In this document: in pieces, positions 7,559 through 17,028 of the stretch | Layout: each line of letters opens with the position of its first letter | Numbering within the stretch: the stretch's first letter is position 1 | Assembly: GCF_000400995.2 (NCBI RefSeq) | Contig: NZ_DF238942.1 | Location: 17,568 to 55,976 of the forward strand | DNA from: Acidovorax sp. MR-S7 | GTDB lineage: Bacteria > Pseudomonadota > Gammaproteobacteria > Burkholderiales > Burkholderiaceae_C | DNA: 38,409 nt | Direction of reading: 5' to 3' | The notes under the pieces: model-generated | What the model was told of the DNA's origin: nothing | Database searches by the model: none | What the model saw: only the letters and a program-made list of their open reading frames with translations | Position numbers and translations under genes: made by a program

Positions 7559-8305
7559 CTAGGCAGCCGGGCTGAAGAGATCCACCCGGTCGGTGATGGT
7601 CCCGTCGGTGCCCAGATCGATGAGCCGCTGCGCCGCCCACTCGTCGTTCACCGTATAGCTCAGCGCGCGCAGGCCGTCGGCGTGCATCTGGGCGACCAGG
7701 GCCGCATCCCACAGGGCGTGGTTGCACACGATGGCCACGCAGCCGAGTTCGCGCGCCACGCCGTGCCAGCCGTTCCACAAAGTGTCCAGCAGCAGGGCGC
7801 GCGGAAGCTGGGGTGCGGTGGCACGGGCGCCCGCCAGTGCCTCGGGCCGGAAGGACGAGAGCAGTGGCGGCACGGCCTGGCCCTGCCACAGGCGCGCAGC
7901 GTGTTCGGCCACCACGCGGCCGGTTTTCTCTTCCAGGCCGGGGGTCGGCTTGATCTCGATGTTCAGCAGGAAGGTGTTGGCGATGCAGTACCGCGCCAGG
8001 TGCTCCAGCGTGGGCAGGGGCTCGCCCGCGTAGCTGCGGGAATGCCAGCCACCTGCGTCGAGCTGCGCCAGCTGGCTCCAGGGCAGGTCGCCGCCGGTGC
8101 CGTGGCCGGTGGTCGTGCGGTCCAACGTGGCGTCGTGCAGCAGGAACGGCACGCCGTCGGCGCTGAGCTTGGCATCGCACTCGAACATGCGGTAGCCGTA
8201 CTGCGCGCCCAGGCGAAAGGCGGCCAGGGTGTTTTCAGGCGCCAGCTTGCCCGCGCCGCGGTGGGCGATCCAGCGGGGGTAGGGCCAGGGGGCGAGAGGG
8301 AGCAT
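7559..8305 (-). CDS. ugpQ: Glycerophosphodiester phosphodiesterase
   Basis: A 248-residue GDPD-family enzyme that hydrolyses glycerophosphodiesters to sn-glycerol-3-phosphate and an alcohol. The catalytic N-terminal block is WIAHRGAGKLAPENTLAAF, with the acid/base pair in ECDAKLSADGVPFLLHDATLDRTT. The metal-binding IEIKP motif is present (LLNIEIKPTPG), as is the C-terminal NDEWAAQRLIDLGTDGTITDRVDL. No signal peptide is seen, so the enzyme is cytoplasmic and acts on diesters imported by the upstream Ugp transporter, as in E. coli. It is last in ugpBAECQ, four bases after ugpC. A diverged copy of its 3' half lies in the chimeric pseudogene at 5953-6260. Confidence 0.95.
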   Translation of the reverse strand: MLPLAPWPYPRWIAHRGAGKLAPENTLAAFRLGAQYGYRMFECDAKLSADGVPFLLHDATLDRTTTGHGTGGDLPWSQLAQLDAGGWHSRSYAGEPLPTLEHLARYCIANTFLLNIEIKPTPGLEEKTGRVVAEHAARLWQGQAVPPLLSSFRPEALAGARATAPQLPRALLLDTLWNGWHGVARELGCVAIVCNHALWDAALVAQMHADGLRALSYTVNDEWAAQRLIDLGTDGTITDRVDLFSPAA

Positions 8306-8309
8306 GGGT

Positions 8310-9317
<1,008 letters not shown>

Positions 9318-9331
9318 GATGCTAGTCTTTT

Positions 9332-9376
9332 AATAGCTGCTTGCGCTCTATGGATAAGCGCTGGAGGCTGATTCGA
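9332..9376 (+). repeat. Dispersed intergenic palindromic repeat, copy 4
   Basis: TAGCTGCTTGCGCT on the left, AAGCGCTGGAGGC on the right. It lies inside the ugp operon, between ugpE and ugpC. A hairpin here could affect mRNA stability or the ratio of ATPase to membrane subunits. Confidence 0.8.
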
Positions 9377-9379
9377 TGC

Positions 9380-10237
9380 TTATTTCTCGGTGTCGACCAG
9401 GCCCTTGACGAACCACTTCTGCATGAGGATCACCACCAGCGCCGGCGGCAGCATGGCGAGGATGGCAGTGGCCATGACCACGTTCCATTCCACGTACACC
9501 TCGCCGAAGATGGCGCGCTTGATGCCGAGCACGATGGGGTACATGTCTTCGCTGGTGGTCACCATCAGCGGCCACAGGTACTGGTTCCAGCCGTAGATGA
9601 ACTGGATCACGAAGAGCGCGGCCATGGTGGTCTTGGACAGGGGCAGCAGCACGTCGAGGAAGAAGCGCATGGGCCCCGCGCCGTCGATGCGCGCGGCCTC
9701 CACCAGTTCGTCGGGCACGGTCAGGAAGAACTGGCGGAACAGGAACGTGGCCGTGGCCGAGGCGATCAGCGGCACGGTGAGGCCCGCGTAGCTGTTGAGC
9801 ATGCCGAGGTTGGAGATGACCTCGTACGTGGGCCCGATGCGCACCTCCACCGGCAGCATCAGCGTGATGAAGATCATCCAGAACACCACGGTCTTGAGCG
9901 GAAAGCGGAAGTAGACGATGGCGAAGGCCGAGAGCAGCGAGATGGCGATCTTGCCCACGGCGATGACCACGGCCATCACCAGGCTCACCCACATCATGGG
10001 CCAGCCGGCGGCTATTGTTGAGCCCGCATGCGTCTTGCCGCCGAAGAGGGCGAGGCGATAGGTTTCGATGAAGTTGTCGCCCGGCAGCAGCGACAGCGGG
10101 TGGCTGGAGGCGATCTGCTCGGCCGACTGCGTGGAGGCAATGAAGGCCAGGTAGACCGGGAAGGCGATGACCAGCACGCCCACCACCAGCACGGCGTGGG
10201 CGACGAAGTCGAGGACGGGGCGGCGTTCGACCATCAT
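9380..10237 (-). CDS. ugpE: sn-glycerol-3-phosphate ABC importer, permease subunit UgpE
   Basis: A 285-residue inner-membrane permease with about six transmembrane helices. The EAA loop that contacts the ATPase is ELVEAARIDGAGPMRFFLDVLLPL. A longer open frame reaching 11188 exists, but its N-terminal half is a shadow of ugpA. The ATG at 10235-10237 (MMVERRPVLDFVAHAVLV) sits two bases after the ugpA stop; the ATG at 10232-10234 is nearly equivalent. It partners with UgpA to form the channel. Confidence 0.94.
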   Translation of the reverse strand: MMVERRPVLDFVAHAVLVVGVLVIAFPVYLAFIASTQSAEQIASSHPLSLLPGDNFIETYRLALFGGKTHAGSTIAAGWPMMWVSLVMAVVIAVGKIAISLLSAFAIVYFRFPLKTVVFWMIFITLMLPVEVRIGPTYEVISNLGMLNSYAGLTVPLIASATATFLFRQFFLTVPDELVEAARIDGAGPMRFFLDVLLPLSKTTMAALFVIQFIYGWNQYLWPLMVTTSEDMYPIVLGIKRAIFGEVYVEWNVVMATAILAMLPPALVVILMQKWFVKGLVDTEK

Positions 10238-10239
10238 GA

Positions 10240-11121
10240 TCAGTATTGAACCTTTTTCTCGACGAAGCGGAACTGCACCACCGTGAGCGCGATGACCACG
10301 GCCATCAGCACCACCGACTGCGCGGCCGAGCCGCCCATGTCCAGCGCCTTGAAGCCGTCGTAGTACACCTTGTAGACCAGGATGGCCGTCTCCTTGCCGG
10401 GGCCGCCGTGCGTGGCGGCGTCCACCGTGCCGAAGGTGTCGAAGAATGCGTAGATCACGTTCATCACCAGCAGGAAGAAGGTGGTGGGCGAGAGCAGCGG
10501 GAACACGATGGTCCAGAAGCGCCGCCAAGGCGAGGCGCCGTCGATGGTGGCGGCCTCGATGAGCGAATGGGGGATGGACTGCAGGCCCGCGAGGAAGAAC
10601 AGGAAGTTGTAGGAGATCTGCTTCCACGCCGCGGCCATGACGATCAGCGCCATGGCATGGTTGGCATTGAGCAGATGGTTCCAGTCGAGGCCCATGGACT
10701 GCAGCGCGAACGAGATCACGCCGTAGGGCGAGGCGAACAGCATCAGCCACAGCACGCCGGCCACCACGGGCGCGACGGCGTAGGGCCAGATGAGCAGCGT
10801 CTTGTAGAACCCCGCGCCGCGGATCACGCGGTTGGCCATGACGGCCAGCAGCAGCGCCAGCGTCATGGACGAGGCGGCCACCAGCACCGAAAAGATGGCG
10901 GTGGTCTTGAACGAGTCGAGGTAGCTCGGGTCGTTCCACAGGCGCTCGAAGTTGGCTATGCCCACGAACTCGCGGCTGGTGCCGAAGGCGTCCTCCTGCA
11001 GCACGCTCTGGTAGAGCGCCTGGCCCGCGGGCCAGAAGAAGAACACCACGATGATGGCCATCTGCGGCACGATCAGGAGCCAGGGCAGCCAGGCGGATTG
11101 GAAGAGAACGCGTTTTTCCAT
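10240..11121 (-). CDS. ugpA: sn-glycerol-3-phosphate ABC importer, permease subunit UgpA
   Basis: A 293-residue permease starting [23 protein letters not shown]. It has a first transmembrane helix at about 12-32 and a total of roughly six. The EAA motif is [25 protein letters not shown]. The stop at 10240-10242 almost touches the ugpE start, indicating coupled translation. A 131-bp gap with two hairpins separates it from ugpB, unlike the tight ugpA-ugpE junction. Confidence 0.95.
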   Translation of the reverse strand: MEKRVLFQSAWLPWLLIVPQMAIIVVFFFWPAGQALYQSVLQEDAFGTSREFVGIANFERLWNDPSYLDSFKTTAIFSVLVAASSMTLALLLAVMANRVIRGAGFYKTLLIWPYAVAPVVAGVLWLMLFASPYGVISFALQSMGLDWNHLLNANHAMALIVMAAAWKQISYNFLFFLAGLQSIPHSLIEAATIDGASPWRRFWTIVFPLLSPTTFFLLVMNVIYAFFDTFGTVDAATHGGPGKETAILVYKVYYDGFKALDMGGSAAQSVVLMAVVIALTVVQFRFVEKKVQY

Positions 11122-11162
11122 GGGGTGGCGCGGTGGGGTGGAAAGTGCTGGCCCTCAAACAG

Positions 11163-11191
11163 AAAATGCAGATGGGCTGCATCTGCATTTT
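11163..11191 (-). terminator. Hairpin in the ugpB-ugpA gap, possible attenuator or partial terminator
   Basis: A perfect 12-bp stem (AAAATGCAGATG paired with CATCTGCATTTT) around a five-base loop. In the direction of transcription it is followed by CTGTTT. It lies after ugpB and before ugpA. A hairpin here would let the binding-protein mRNA accumulate above the permease message, as is common for ABC importers. Confidence 0.6.
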
Positions 11192-11223
11192 TGCGGAAGG
11201 AAGCGTGCAAAGGGGCGTGAAGG

Positions 11224-11243
11224 GGGCGCAGTGTACTGCGCCC
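11224..11243 (-). terminator. Second hairpin just downstream of ugpB
   Basis: An 8-bp perfect GC-rich stem, GGGCGCAG paired with CTGCGCCC, around a four-base loop, ten bases after the ugpB stop. No U-tract follows directly. It may protect the ugpB 3' end or act with the hairpin at 11163-11191. Confidence 0.5.
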
Positions 11244-11252
11244 GCCGTCGCG

Positions 11253-12563
11253 TCAGCCCTTGTTGGCCTTCTGGAAGCGCTCGAGCTGCTCGTTGCCGCG
11301 CTTGATGGCGGTGTCCACCGCTTCCTTGGGCGTCTTCTTGCCGCTCCACACGCCTTCCATCTCCTCGTCGATGATGGTGCGGATCTGCACGAAGTTGCCC
11401 AGGCGCACGCCGCGCGACTTGTCGGTGGTCTTGCGGATCATCTGCTCCACCGACACGTCGGTGCCCGGGTTCTGCTTGTAGAAGCCGGACTTCTCGGTCA
11501 GCTCGTACGACGCCTTGGTCACAGGCAGGTAGCCGGTGCGCTGGTGGCTCTTGGCCGCCACCTCGGGCTGCGACAGGTAGGCGAAGAACTGGGCCACGCC
11601 CTTGTACTCGGGCGCCTTCTTGCCGCTCATGACCCACAGGCTGGCGCCGCCGATCACGGTGTTCTGCGGCGCGCCCGGCACGTCGGGGTAGTAGGGCAGG
11701 GTGCCGATGCCGTAGTCGAACTTGCCGTTGCGCTTGACGTTGCCGTACAGCGCCGAGGAGCCGGTGGCCATGGCGCACTCGCCCGAGACGAAGGTGGCGT
11801 CGGCCGCGTTGCCCCGGCCCTTGTAGACGAACAGGCCCTGCTTGGCCATGTTGGCCAGGTTCTCGATGTGGCGCAGGTGCAGCGGCGTGTTGAACGCCAG
11901 GCGCGTGTCCAGGCCGCCGAAGCCGTTGTTCTTGGTGGCGAACAGCACGTTGTGCCAGGCGGAGAAGGTCTCCAGCTGCGTCCAACTGATCCAGCTCGTG
12001 GTGAAGGGGCACTTGTGGCCGCTGGCCTTGAGCTTGGCGGCGGCGGAGGCCACTTCGGGCCAGGTCGTGGGCGGCTTGTTGGGGTCCAGGCCCGCTGCCT
12101 TGAAGGCGTCCTTGTTGTAGTGGAACACCGGCGTGGAGCTGTTGAAGGGGAAGCTCAGCATCTGCCCGTTGGGCGCGGTGTAGTAGCCAGCCACGGCGGG
12201 CACGTAGTCGTTCGGGTTGAATTTCACGCCGCCGTCCTGCATCACCTTGCCCACGGGCACGATGGCGCCCTTGCTGGCCATCATGGTGGCGGTGCCCACC
12301 TCGAACACCTGCAGGATGTGCGGCGCGTTGCCGGCGCGGAAGGCGGCGATGGCGGCGGTCATCGACTCGTCGTAGCTGCCCTTGAAGGTGGGCACGATCT
12401 TGTAATCCTTCTGGCTGGCGTTGAAGTCTTTGGCCAGGTCGTTGACCCACTCGCCCAGGGCGCCGCCCATGGAGTGCCACCACTGGACCTCGGTCTGCGC
12501 CTGCGCGGGAAGGCAGACCGAGGCGGCGACGGCGGCGGCAAGCGCCAGTTGTTTGAATTGCAT
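11253..12563 (-). CDS. ugpB: sn-glycerol-3-phosphate ABC importer, periplasmic binding protein
   Basis: A 436-residue secreted binding protein. The signal peptide is MQFKQLALAAAVAASVCLPAQA. The mature N-terminus TEVQWWHSMGGALGEWVNDL is characteristic of UgpB, as are GSYDESMTAAIAAFRAGNAPH and QVFEVGTATMMASKGA. The ATG at 12561-12563 has AGGAG seven bases upstream; the open frame further upstream would precede the signal peptide and is rejected. It is the first gene of ugpBAECQ, and the intergenic region before it carries 11-bp-spaced GTCA(C/T) repeats resembling Pho boxes. Confidence 0.96.
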   Translation of the reverse strand: MQFKQLALAAAVAASVCLPAQAQTEVQWWHSMGGALGEWVNDLAKDFNASQKDYKIVPTFKGSYDESMTAAIAAFRAGNAPHILQVFEVGTATMMASKGAIVPVGKVMQDGGVKFNPNDYVPAVAGYYTAPNGQMLSFPFNSSTPVFHYNKDAFKAAGLDPNKPPTTWPEVASAAAKLKASGHKCPFTTSWISWTQLETFSAWHNVLFATKNNGFGGLDTRLAFNTPLHLRHIENLANMAKQGLFVYKGRGNAADATFVSGECAMATGSSALYGNVKRNGKFDYGIGTLPYYPDVPGAPQNTVIGGASLWVMSGKKAPEYKGVAQFFAYLSQPEVAAKSHQRTGYLPVTKASYELTEKSGFYKQNPGTDVSVEQMIRKTTDKSRGVRLGNFVQIRTIIDEEMEGVWSGKKTPKEAVDTAIKRGNEQLERFQKANKG

Positions 12564-12614
12564 GAATACTCCTTGTGTATGCGGTCGAAGGCACGGCGCA
12601 CGGTAGGCGGCCTG

Positions 12615-12659
12615 CGTGACAAGAATATGACGTTTTCGCACAAGTCACGCCCATGTCAC
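12615..12659. promoter_or_regulatory. Candidate Pho boxes upstream of ugpB
   Basis: On the minus strand, toward ugpB, positions 12633-12615 read CGTCATATTCTTGTCACG. This is two GTCA(T/C) units spaced 11 bp, close to the PhoB consensus of tandem CTGTCAT units. On the plus strand at 12644-12659 there is a second pair, GTCAC-N6-GTCAC, with the same 11-bp period. The ugp operon of E. coli belongs to the PhoB regulon, so a phosphate-starvation switch fits. Confidence 0.5.
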
Positions 12660-12804
12660 AACCGGGGTAACCCCTCGGCGCGGCCGGCGCGCTCGCCAAA
12701 GATGGACGGTCCATAGGGACTTTGCTGCGATGCACAATGCTTCGGGACCGCGCTGCACTCTGCCAGCGCACCGCCCGCCCTGCAACCCATCCCGCTCAAA
12801 GGCC

Positions 12805-14034
12805 ATGCTCAAGACTTCCCTGGACAAAGCCAAGATCAAGTTCCTGCTGCTCGAAGGCATCCACCCCTCCGCCGTGCGGGTGCTGCACGATGCGGGCTAC
12901 ACGCAGGTGGAGGCGCTCTCCGGCGCATTGGAAGGCGAGGAGCTGCGCCGCAAGATCGCGGACGTGCACTTCCTCGGCATCCGCTCGCGCACCCAGCTCA
13001 CGGCCGACGTGTTCGCGCATGCGCACAAGCTGGTGGCCGTGGGGGCGTTTTGCATCGGCACCAACCAGATCGACCTGGACGCGGCGCGCGAGCGCGGCAT
13101 CGCCGTGTTCAACGCGCCGTATTCCAACACCCGCTCCGTCGCCGAGCTGGTACTGGCCGAGGCCATCCTGCTGCTGCGCGGCGTGCCCGCCAAGAACGCT
13201 GCCGCGCACCGCGGCGGCTGGCTCAAGAGCGCCGACAACGCCTACGAGATCCGCGGCAAGACGCTGGGCATCGTGGGCTATGGCTCCATCGGCACGCAGC
13301 TCTCGGTGCTGGCCGAGGGGCTGGGCATGCACGTGGTCTTCCACGACGTGGTCAACAAGCTGCCGCTGGGCAACGCGCGCCAGGCGCCGTCGCTCAAGGC
13401 GCTGCTGGAGCAGGCCGACATCGTGAGCCTGCACGTGCCCGAGCTGCCCTCCACGCAGTGGATGATCGGCGCGGCCGAGATCGCGGCCATGAAGCCGGGC
13501 GCCATCCTCATCAATGCCTCGCGCGGCACGGTGGTGGAGATCGAGCCGCTGGCCGACGCCGTCAAGGCCGGCAGGCTGCTGGGCGCGGCGGTGGACGTGT
13601 TCCCCGTCGAGCCCAAGAGCAACAAGGACGAGTTCACCTCGCCCCTGCGCGGGCTGGACAACGTCATCCTCACTCCGCACATCGGTGGCTCCACCATGGA
13701 GGCGCAGGCCAACATCGGCCTGGAAGTGGCGGAAAAGCTGGTCAAGTACAGCGACAACGGCACCAGCATCACCTCGGTGAACTTCCCCGAGGTGGCGCTC
13801 CCCGCACACCCCGGCAGGCACCGCATCCTGCACGTGCACCGCAACGTGCCCGGCGTGCTCTCGGCCATCAACCAGGTGTTCGCCGACAACCACATCAACA
13901 TCTCGTCGCAGTACCTGCAGACCAACGAGAAGGTGGGCTACGTGGTGATCGACCTGGACGCGCAGTCGTCCGAGCTGGCGCAGGAAAAGCTCGCCCACAT
14001 CCCCGGCACCATCCGCAGTCGAGTGCTGTTTTGA
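12805..14034 (+). CDS. serA: D-3-phosphoglycerate dehydrogenase
   Basis: A 409-residue enzyme of the D-2-hydroxyacid dehydrogenase family. It catalyses the NAD-dependent first step of serine synthesis and is known also to reduce 2-oxoglutarate to D-2-hydroxyglutarate. The nucleotide-binding motif is GIVGYGSIGTQLSVLAE. Catalytic Arg, Glu and His lie in NASRGTVVEIE, VDVFPVEPKSN and LTPHIGGST. A C-terminal ACT domain (VPGVLSAINQVFADNHINISS) binds serine for feedback control. The length and single ACT domain match the short E. coli type. The ATG at 12805 is preferred over an upstream ATG at 12730, whose extra 25 residues do not look like the family. It is divergent from ugpB. Confidence 0.96.
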   Translation: MLKTSLDKAKIKFLLLEGIHPSAVRVLHDAGYTQVEALSGALEGEELRRKIADVHFLGIRSRTQLTADVFAHAHKLVAVGAFCIGTNQIDLDAARERGIAVFNAPYSNTRSVAELVLAEAILLLRGVPAKNAAAHRGGWLKSADNAYEIRGKTLGIVGYGSIGTQLSVLAEGLGMHVVFHDVVNKLPLGNARQAPSLKALLEQADIVSLHVPELPSTQWMIGAAEIAAMKPGAILINASRGTVVEIEPLADAVKAGRLLGAAVDVFPVEPKSNKDEFTSPLRGLDNVILTPHIGGSTMEAQANIGLEVAEKLVKYSDNGTSITSVNFPEVALPAHPGRHRILHVHRNVPGVLSAINQVFADNHINISSQYLQTNEKVGYVVIDLDAQSSELAQEKLAHIPGTIRSRVLF

Positions 14035-14049
14035 GCCCGGTTCAAGAGG

Positions 14050-14937
14050 GTGGCCCGCCGCATCGATCCTTACAGCGTGCGACTGCTGGTCGCCGCTGTC
14101 CAGACGGGGTCGATCGTCCGCGCGGCTGCGCAGGAGCACATCGCTCCCTCGGCGCTGAGCCGGCGGCTGGCGGATCTTGAACATGCCTTTGGCACGCCGC
14201 TGCTGATCCGCTCGCCACGCGGCGTGACGCCCACCGATGCCGGGCGCATGGTGCTTGAGCGTGGCGAAAAGATCGACGATGAACTGCAGGCGCTGGCACG
14301 CGACGTGCAGACCATGGGCAGCGAGGTGCGTGGCACCGTGCGCCTCTACGCCAACATGTCGGCCGTGATCGGCTTTCTGCCCGAGCGCTTGCGCGACTTC
14401 ATGGCGCGTTATCCCGCCGTGCAGGTATCACTGCAGGAGTGCGATACCCGCGACGTGATCCGGGCTTGCCTCGACGACTTGGCCGATGCCGGCGTCGGTG
14501 TTGGCGTGCCCGCGCAGGCGGGCCTCGAATCCTGGCCATTCGCCTCGGACCCGCTGCAGGTGGTGTTGCCCGCAAGCCACGCACTCGTGGGGTGCGAGGC
14601 CCTGAGTTTTGCCCAAGTGCTCAATCTCCCCCTGATCGGCGTGAACCAGGGTGGTGCGCTGGACCGCTCGTTGCACGAGCGCGCCGCGGCATTGCAGCGG
14701 CCGCTGTCCATGAAGGTTTCGGTAAGCAGCTTCGATGCCGTCTGCCGCATGGTAGAGGCCGGGCTGGGCATTGCCGTGATCCCGCGCAGTGCCGCCGCGG
14801 CCTACGCCGGTAGCCCCCGCTTTGTGCGGCTGCCGCTGGATGAACCCTGGGCCATGCGCGAGCTGCGGCTGTTCGCCCTGCGCAAATCGCCCCGGCCGCG
14901 TGCCGTCGAAGCCCTGATCGACGTGCTTCGTGGGTAA
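14050..14937 (+). CDS. LysR-family transcriptional regulator of the hydratase-aldolase cassette
   Basis: A 295-residue LysR protein starting at a GTG (14050) with AGAGG just upstream. The N-terminal helix-turn-helix is VRLLVAAVQTGSIVRAAAQEHIAPSALSRRLADLEHAFGTPLL; the effector domain begins near GTVRLYANMSAVIGFL. It lies 15 bases after serA on the same strand, yet opens a cassette of different biochemical flavour. It most likely controls the hydratase, Bug receptor and RraA-family genes that follow. Co-directional rather than divergent placement is less usual for this family, so regulation could act on a promoter in the 79-bp gap at 14938-15016. The inducer is unknown. Confidence 0.9.
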   Translation: MARRIDPYSVRLLVAAVQTGSIVRAAAQEHIAPSALSRRLADLEHAFGTPLLIRSPRGVTPTDAGRMVLERGEKIDDELQALARDVQTMGSEVRGTVRLYANMSAVIGFLPERLRDFMARYPAVQVSLQECDTRDVIRACLDDLADAGVGVGVPAQAGLESWPFASDPLQVVLPASHALVGCEALSFAQVLNLPLIGVNQGGALDRSLHERAAALQRPLSMKVSVSSFDAVCRMVEAGLGIAVIPRSAAAAYAGSPRFVRLPLDEPWAMRELRLFALRKSPRPRAVEALIDVLRG

Positions 14938-15016
14938 ACCCGGATATCGCGTTTTGCGCGACCCGGTCTGACGCATCAGCGCTTTGCGGCGCCCATCCGG
15001 CTGGCGAAGATGAGAC

Positions 15017-17005
15017 ATGCCAGCCTCATCGCCAGCCATTGCGGATGCATTCCGCTTCTCGCCTCACGTGCTCTTTCTGAGCCAGTCGTTTGATGCCGTC
15101 CGCCGCAGCCTGCAGGGCGAGCGGCTGCGGCTGGACGAGGCCATGCCGCTGCGCGACGATGTTTCGACTGACGAGATCACGCCGCTGCCCATCCTCACGC
15201 ACTATGACGACAAGCTGGGCCGCTATCCGTACACAGGCTTGCGGGCGGGCGGTGCCATGCCGATCGGCATGGACGCCATACGCCTGCACGGCATCGAAGT
15301 GGTGGTGGCCGGCCGGCGCTATGGCAAGGGTTCATCGCGCGAACACAGCCCGGCTGCGGAAAAGCTCGCCGGCGTGCAACTGGTCATTGCCGAGAGCTTC
15401 GAGCGCATCTACCGCCAGAACGCCGACAACATCGGGCTCTTCACCTCGACCGACTTCGGGTTGATCGAACGTATCCAGGCCGGTGCGGCGATCCCGGTGG
15501 CTGAATTGGTGGCTGACCGCGACGCGTTGGCCGCGGCCATCCTCGAAAGCGGCGGACTCCTGCGCTTCGGCCAGAGCCGCATGCAGGACGTGCGCCCGGC
15601 TTCCGACGTGGATGGTGGGCGGCCCCGCACGCTGTTCGAGAAGATCGTGGCCCGCCACGCGCTGGCGACCGCGTTGACCGGTGCGCGCCCTGCGCCCGGC
15701 GAAGGGGCCTTCGTGCGGGCCGACTGGCGCTTCATCCACGAGTACTACACCGGCATGGCGGCGCACATGCTGCATGCCATTTTCGGCCGCCCACTCGCGC
15801 TGCACGATCCGGCATCGGTCATCGTCTTCGAGGATCACACTTCCTACGTGGAGGAAAGCCCCGCGCACGTGCGCGGCGGCCTGGTGCCGAACGTGCACCG
15901 CATGGTCGAGGCGCAGCGCGCGTTCGCTTTGGCCTATGGCCTGCGCTCGCACCGCACGCTGACCGAGGCAGAGGCCGCGCGGGACGACGGGTCGAACCAG
16001 GCCGGCATCTCGCATGCCATGGTGGCCGAGCATTACGCGCTGCCCGGCCAGCTCGTCGTCGGCACCGACTCGCACACTCCCCACAGCGGGGCGCTGGGCT
16101 GCGTGGCCTTCGGCGTGGGCACGACCGACATGGCCAATGCCTTCATGACGGGTGCCGTGCGCATGACCATGCCGCAGTCGCTGCGCATCGAGCTTGGCGG
16201 CTGCGTGCCCGCAGGCGTGACGGCCAAGGACATCGTGCTGCACCTGCTGGCGCAGCCCTTCATCCGCGACGGTGGCGGCGTCGGCAAGGTGTTTGAATTT
16301 TGCGGCGAGGCCGTGGCGCGGCTCTCCACCGACGAGCGTGCGACGCTGACCAACATGGTGGCCGAGCTGGGCGGCTTCACCGGCATCGTCGCGCCCGACG
16401 CGGAAACCGTGCGCTTCCTGCGCGAGCGGCGCGGCGTCGATTGCGCGATCGAACCCTGGATGCACAGCGATGAAGGAGCTGCCTATGCCGGCACCATCCA
16501 CATCGACTGCGGCGCCGTGCCGCCCATGGTGGCACGCCCTGGCGACCCCGGCAATGGCCTGCCGCTGTCGCAGGTGCGGGAGCCGGTGCGCATCGACATC
16601 GCCTACGGCGGCTCGTGCACCGCGGGCAAGCGCGAGGATTTCGACCACTACCACGCGGTGCTGCGCTGGGCGGCTGACCGGGGGCTGAAGGTCGCGCCGC
16701 ACGTGGCGCTGTTCCTGCAGTTCGGTACGACGGCCGTGCGCGACCACTGCATCGCGCAGGGCTATATGGACGCCTTCGAGAAGGTAGGCGCGCGCATGTT
16801 GCAGCCGTCCTGTGGCGCCTGCGGCAACTGCGGACCGGGCGGTTCGGTGCATGAGAGCCAGGTCACGGTCAGCGCGATCAACCGCAACTTTCCCGGCCGT
16901 GGCGGCCCGGGCCAGGTCTGGCTGGCCAGCCCGCCCACCGTGGCGGCCAGCGCCATCGCCGGAGAGCTGTTGTCCTTCGCCGCGCTGCAGCAGCGGCACC
17001 CCTAG
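15017..17005 (+). CDS. Aconitase-superfamily hydratase, permuted LeuD-LeuC fusion
   Basis: A 662-residue [4Fe-4S] hydro-lyase built in reverse order. The swivel (LeuD-like) domain comes first, about residues 35-200, with DDVSTDEITP and YGKGSSREHSP. The LeuC-like catalytic domain follows from about 215 (TLFEKIVARHALA) and includes VVGTDSHTPHSGALGC near 349. The cluster ligands appear to be Cys534 in GGSCTAGK and Cys599 and Cys602 in PSCGACGNC, with the aconitase/LeuC spacing. Classic aconitase has the swivel domain at the C-terminus, and LeuC/LeuD are usually separate. The substrate is probably a di- or tricarboxylic acid that undergoes hydration, dehydration or isomerisation. The Bug receptor and RraA-type aldolase neighbours suggest catabolism rather than leucine synthesis. 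Confidence 0.9.
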   Translation: MPASSPAIADAFRFSPHVLFLSQSFDAVRRSLQGERLRLDEAMPLRDDVSTDEITPLPILTHYDDKLGRYPYTGLRAGGAMPIGMDAIRLHGIEVVVAGRRYGKGSSREHSPAAEKLAGVQLVIAESFERIYRQNADNIGLFTSTDFGLIERIQAGAAIPVAELVADRDALAAAILESGGLLRFGQSRMQDVRPASDVDGGRPRTLFEKIVARHALATALTGARPAPGEGAFVRADWRFIHEYYTGMAAHMLHAIFGRPLALHDPASVIVFEDHTSYVEESPAHVRGGLVPNVHRMVEAQRAFALAYGLRSHRTLTEAEAARDDGSNQAGISHAMVAEHYALPGQLVVGTDSHTPHSGALGCVAFGVGTTDMANAFMTGAVRMTMPQSLRIELGGCVPAGVTAKDIVLHLLAQPFIRDGGGVGKVFEFCGEAVARLSTDERATLTNMVAELGGFTGIVAPDAETVRFLRERRGVDCAIEPWMHSDEGAAYAGTIHIDCGAVPPMVARPGDPGNGLPLSQVREPVRIDIAYGGSCTAGKREDFDHYHAVLRWAADRGLKVAPHVALFLQFGTTAVRDHCIAQGYMDAFEKVGARMLQPSCGACGNCGPGGSVHESQVTVSAINRNFPGRGGPGQVWLASPPTVAASAIAGELLSFAALQQRHP

Positions 17006-17028
17006 ATTCATACCACCAGGAGACCCCC

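Noticed and set aside
10238-11188. N-terminal extension of ugpE over ugpA in a longer open frame
   Set aside because: The extension has no membrane-protein character and overlaps the clear ugpA frame; ugpE starts at 10237.
12796-14184. A 462-codon open frame on the minus strand opposite serA
   Set aside because: His/Arg/Gly-rich antisense shadow of serA and the following LysR gene; no domain, signal or ribosome binding site. High GC makes such frames common here.
14938-15016. A separate small gene in the gap between the LysR gene and the hydratase
   Set aside because: Only 79 bases with no start plus ribosome binding site; it is better read as a promoter region, although no clear promoter boxes could be named.
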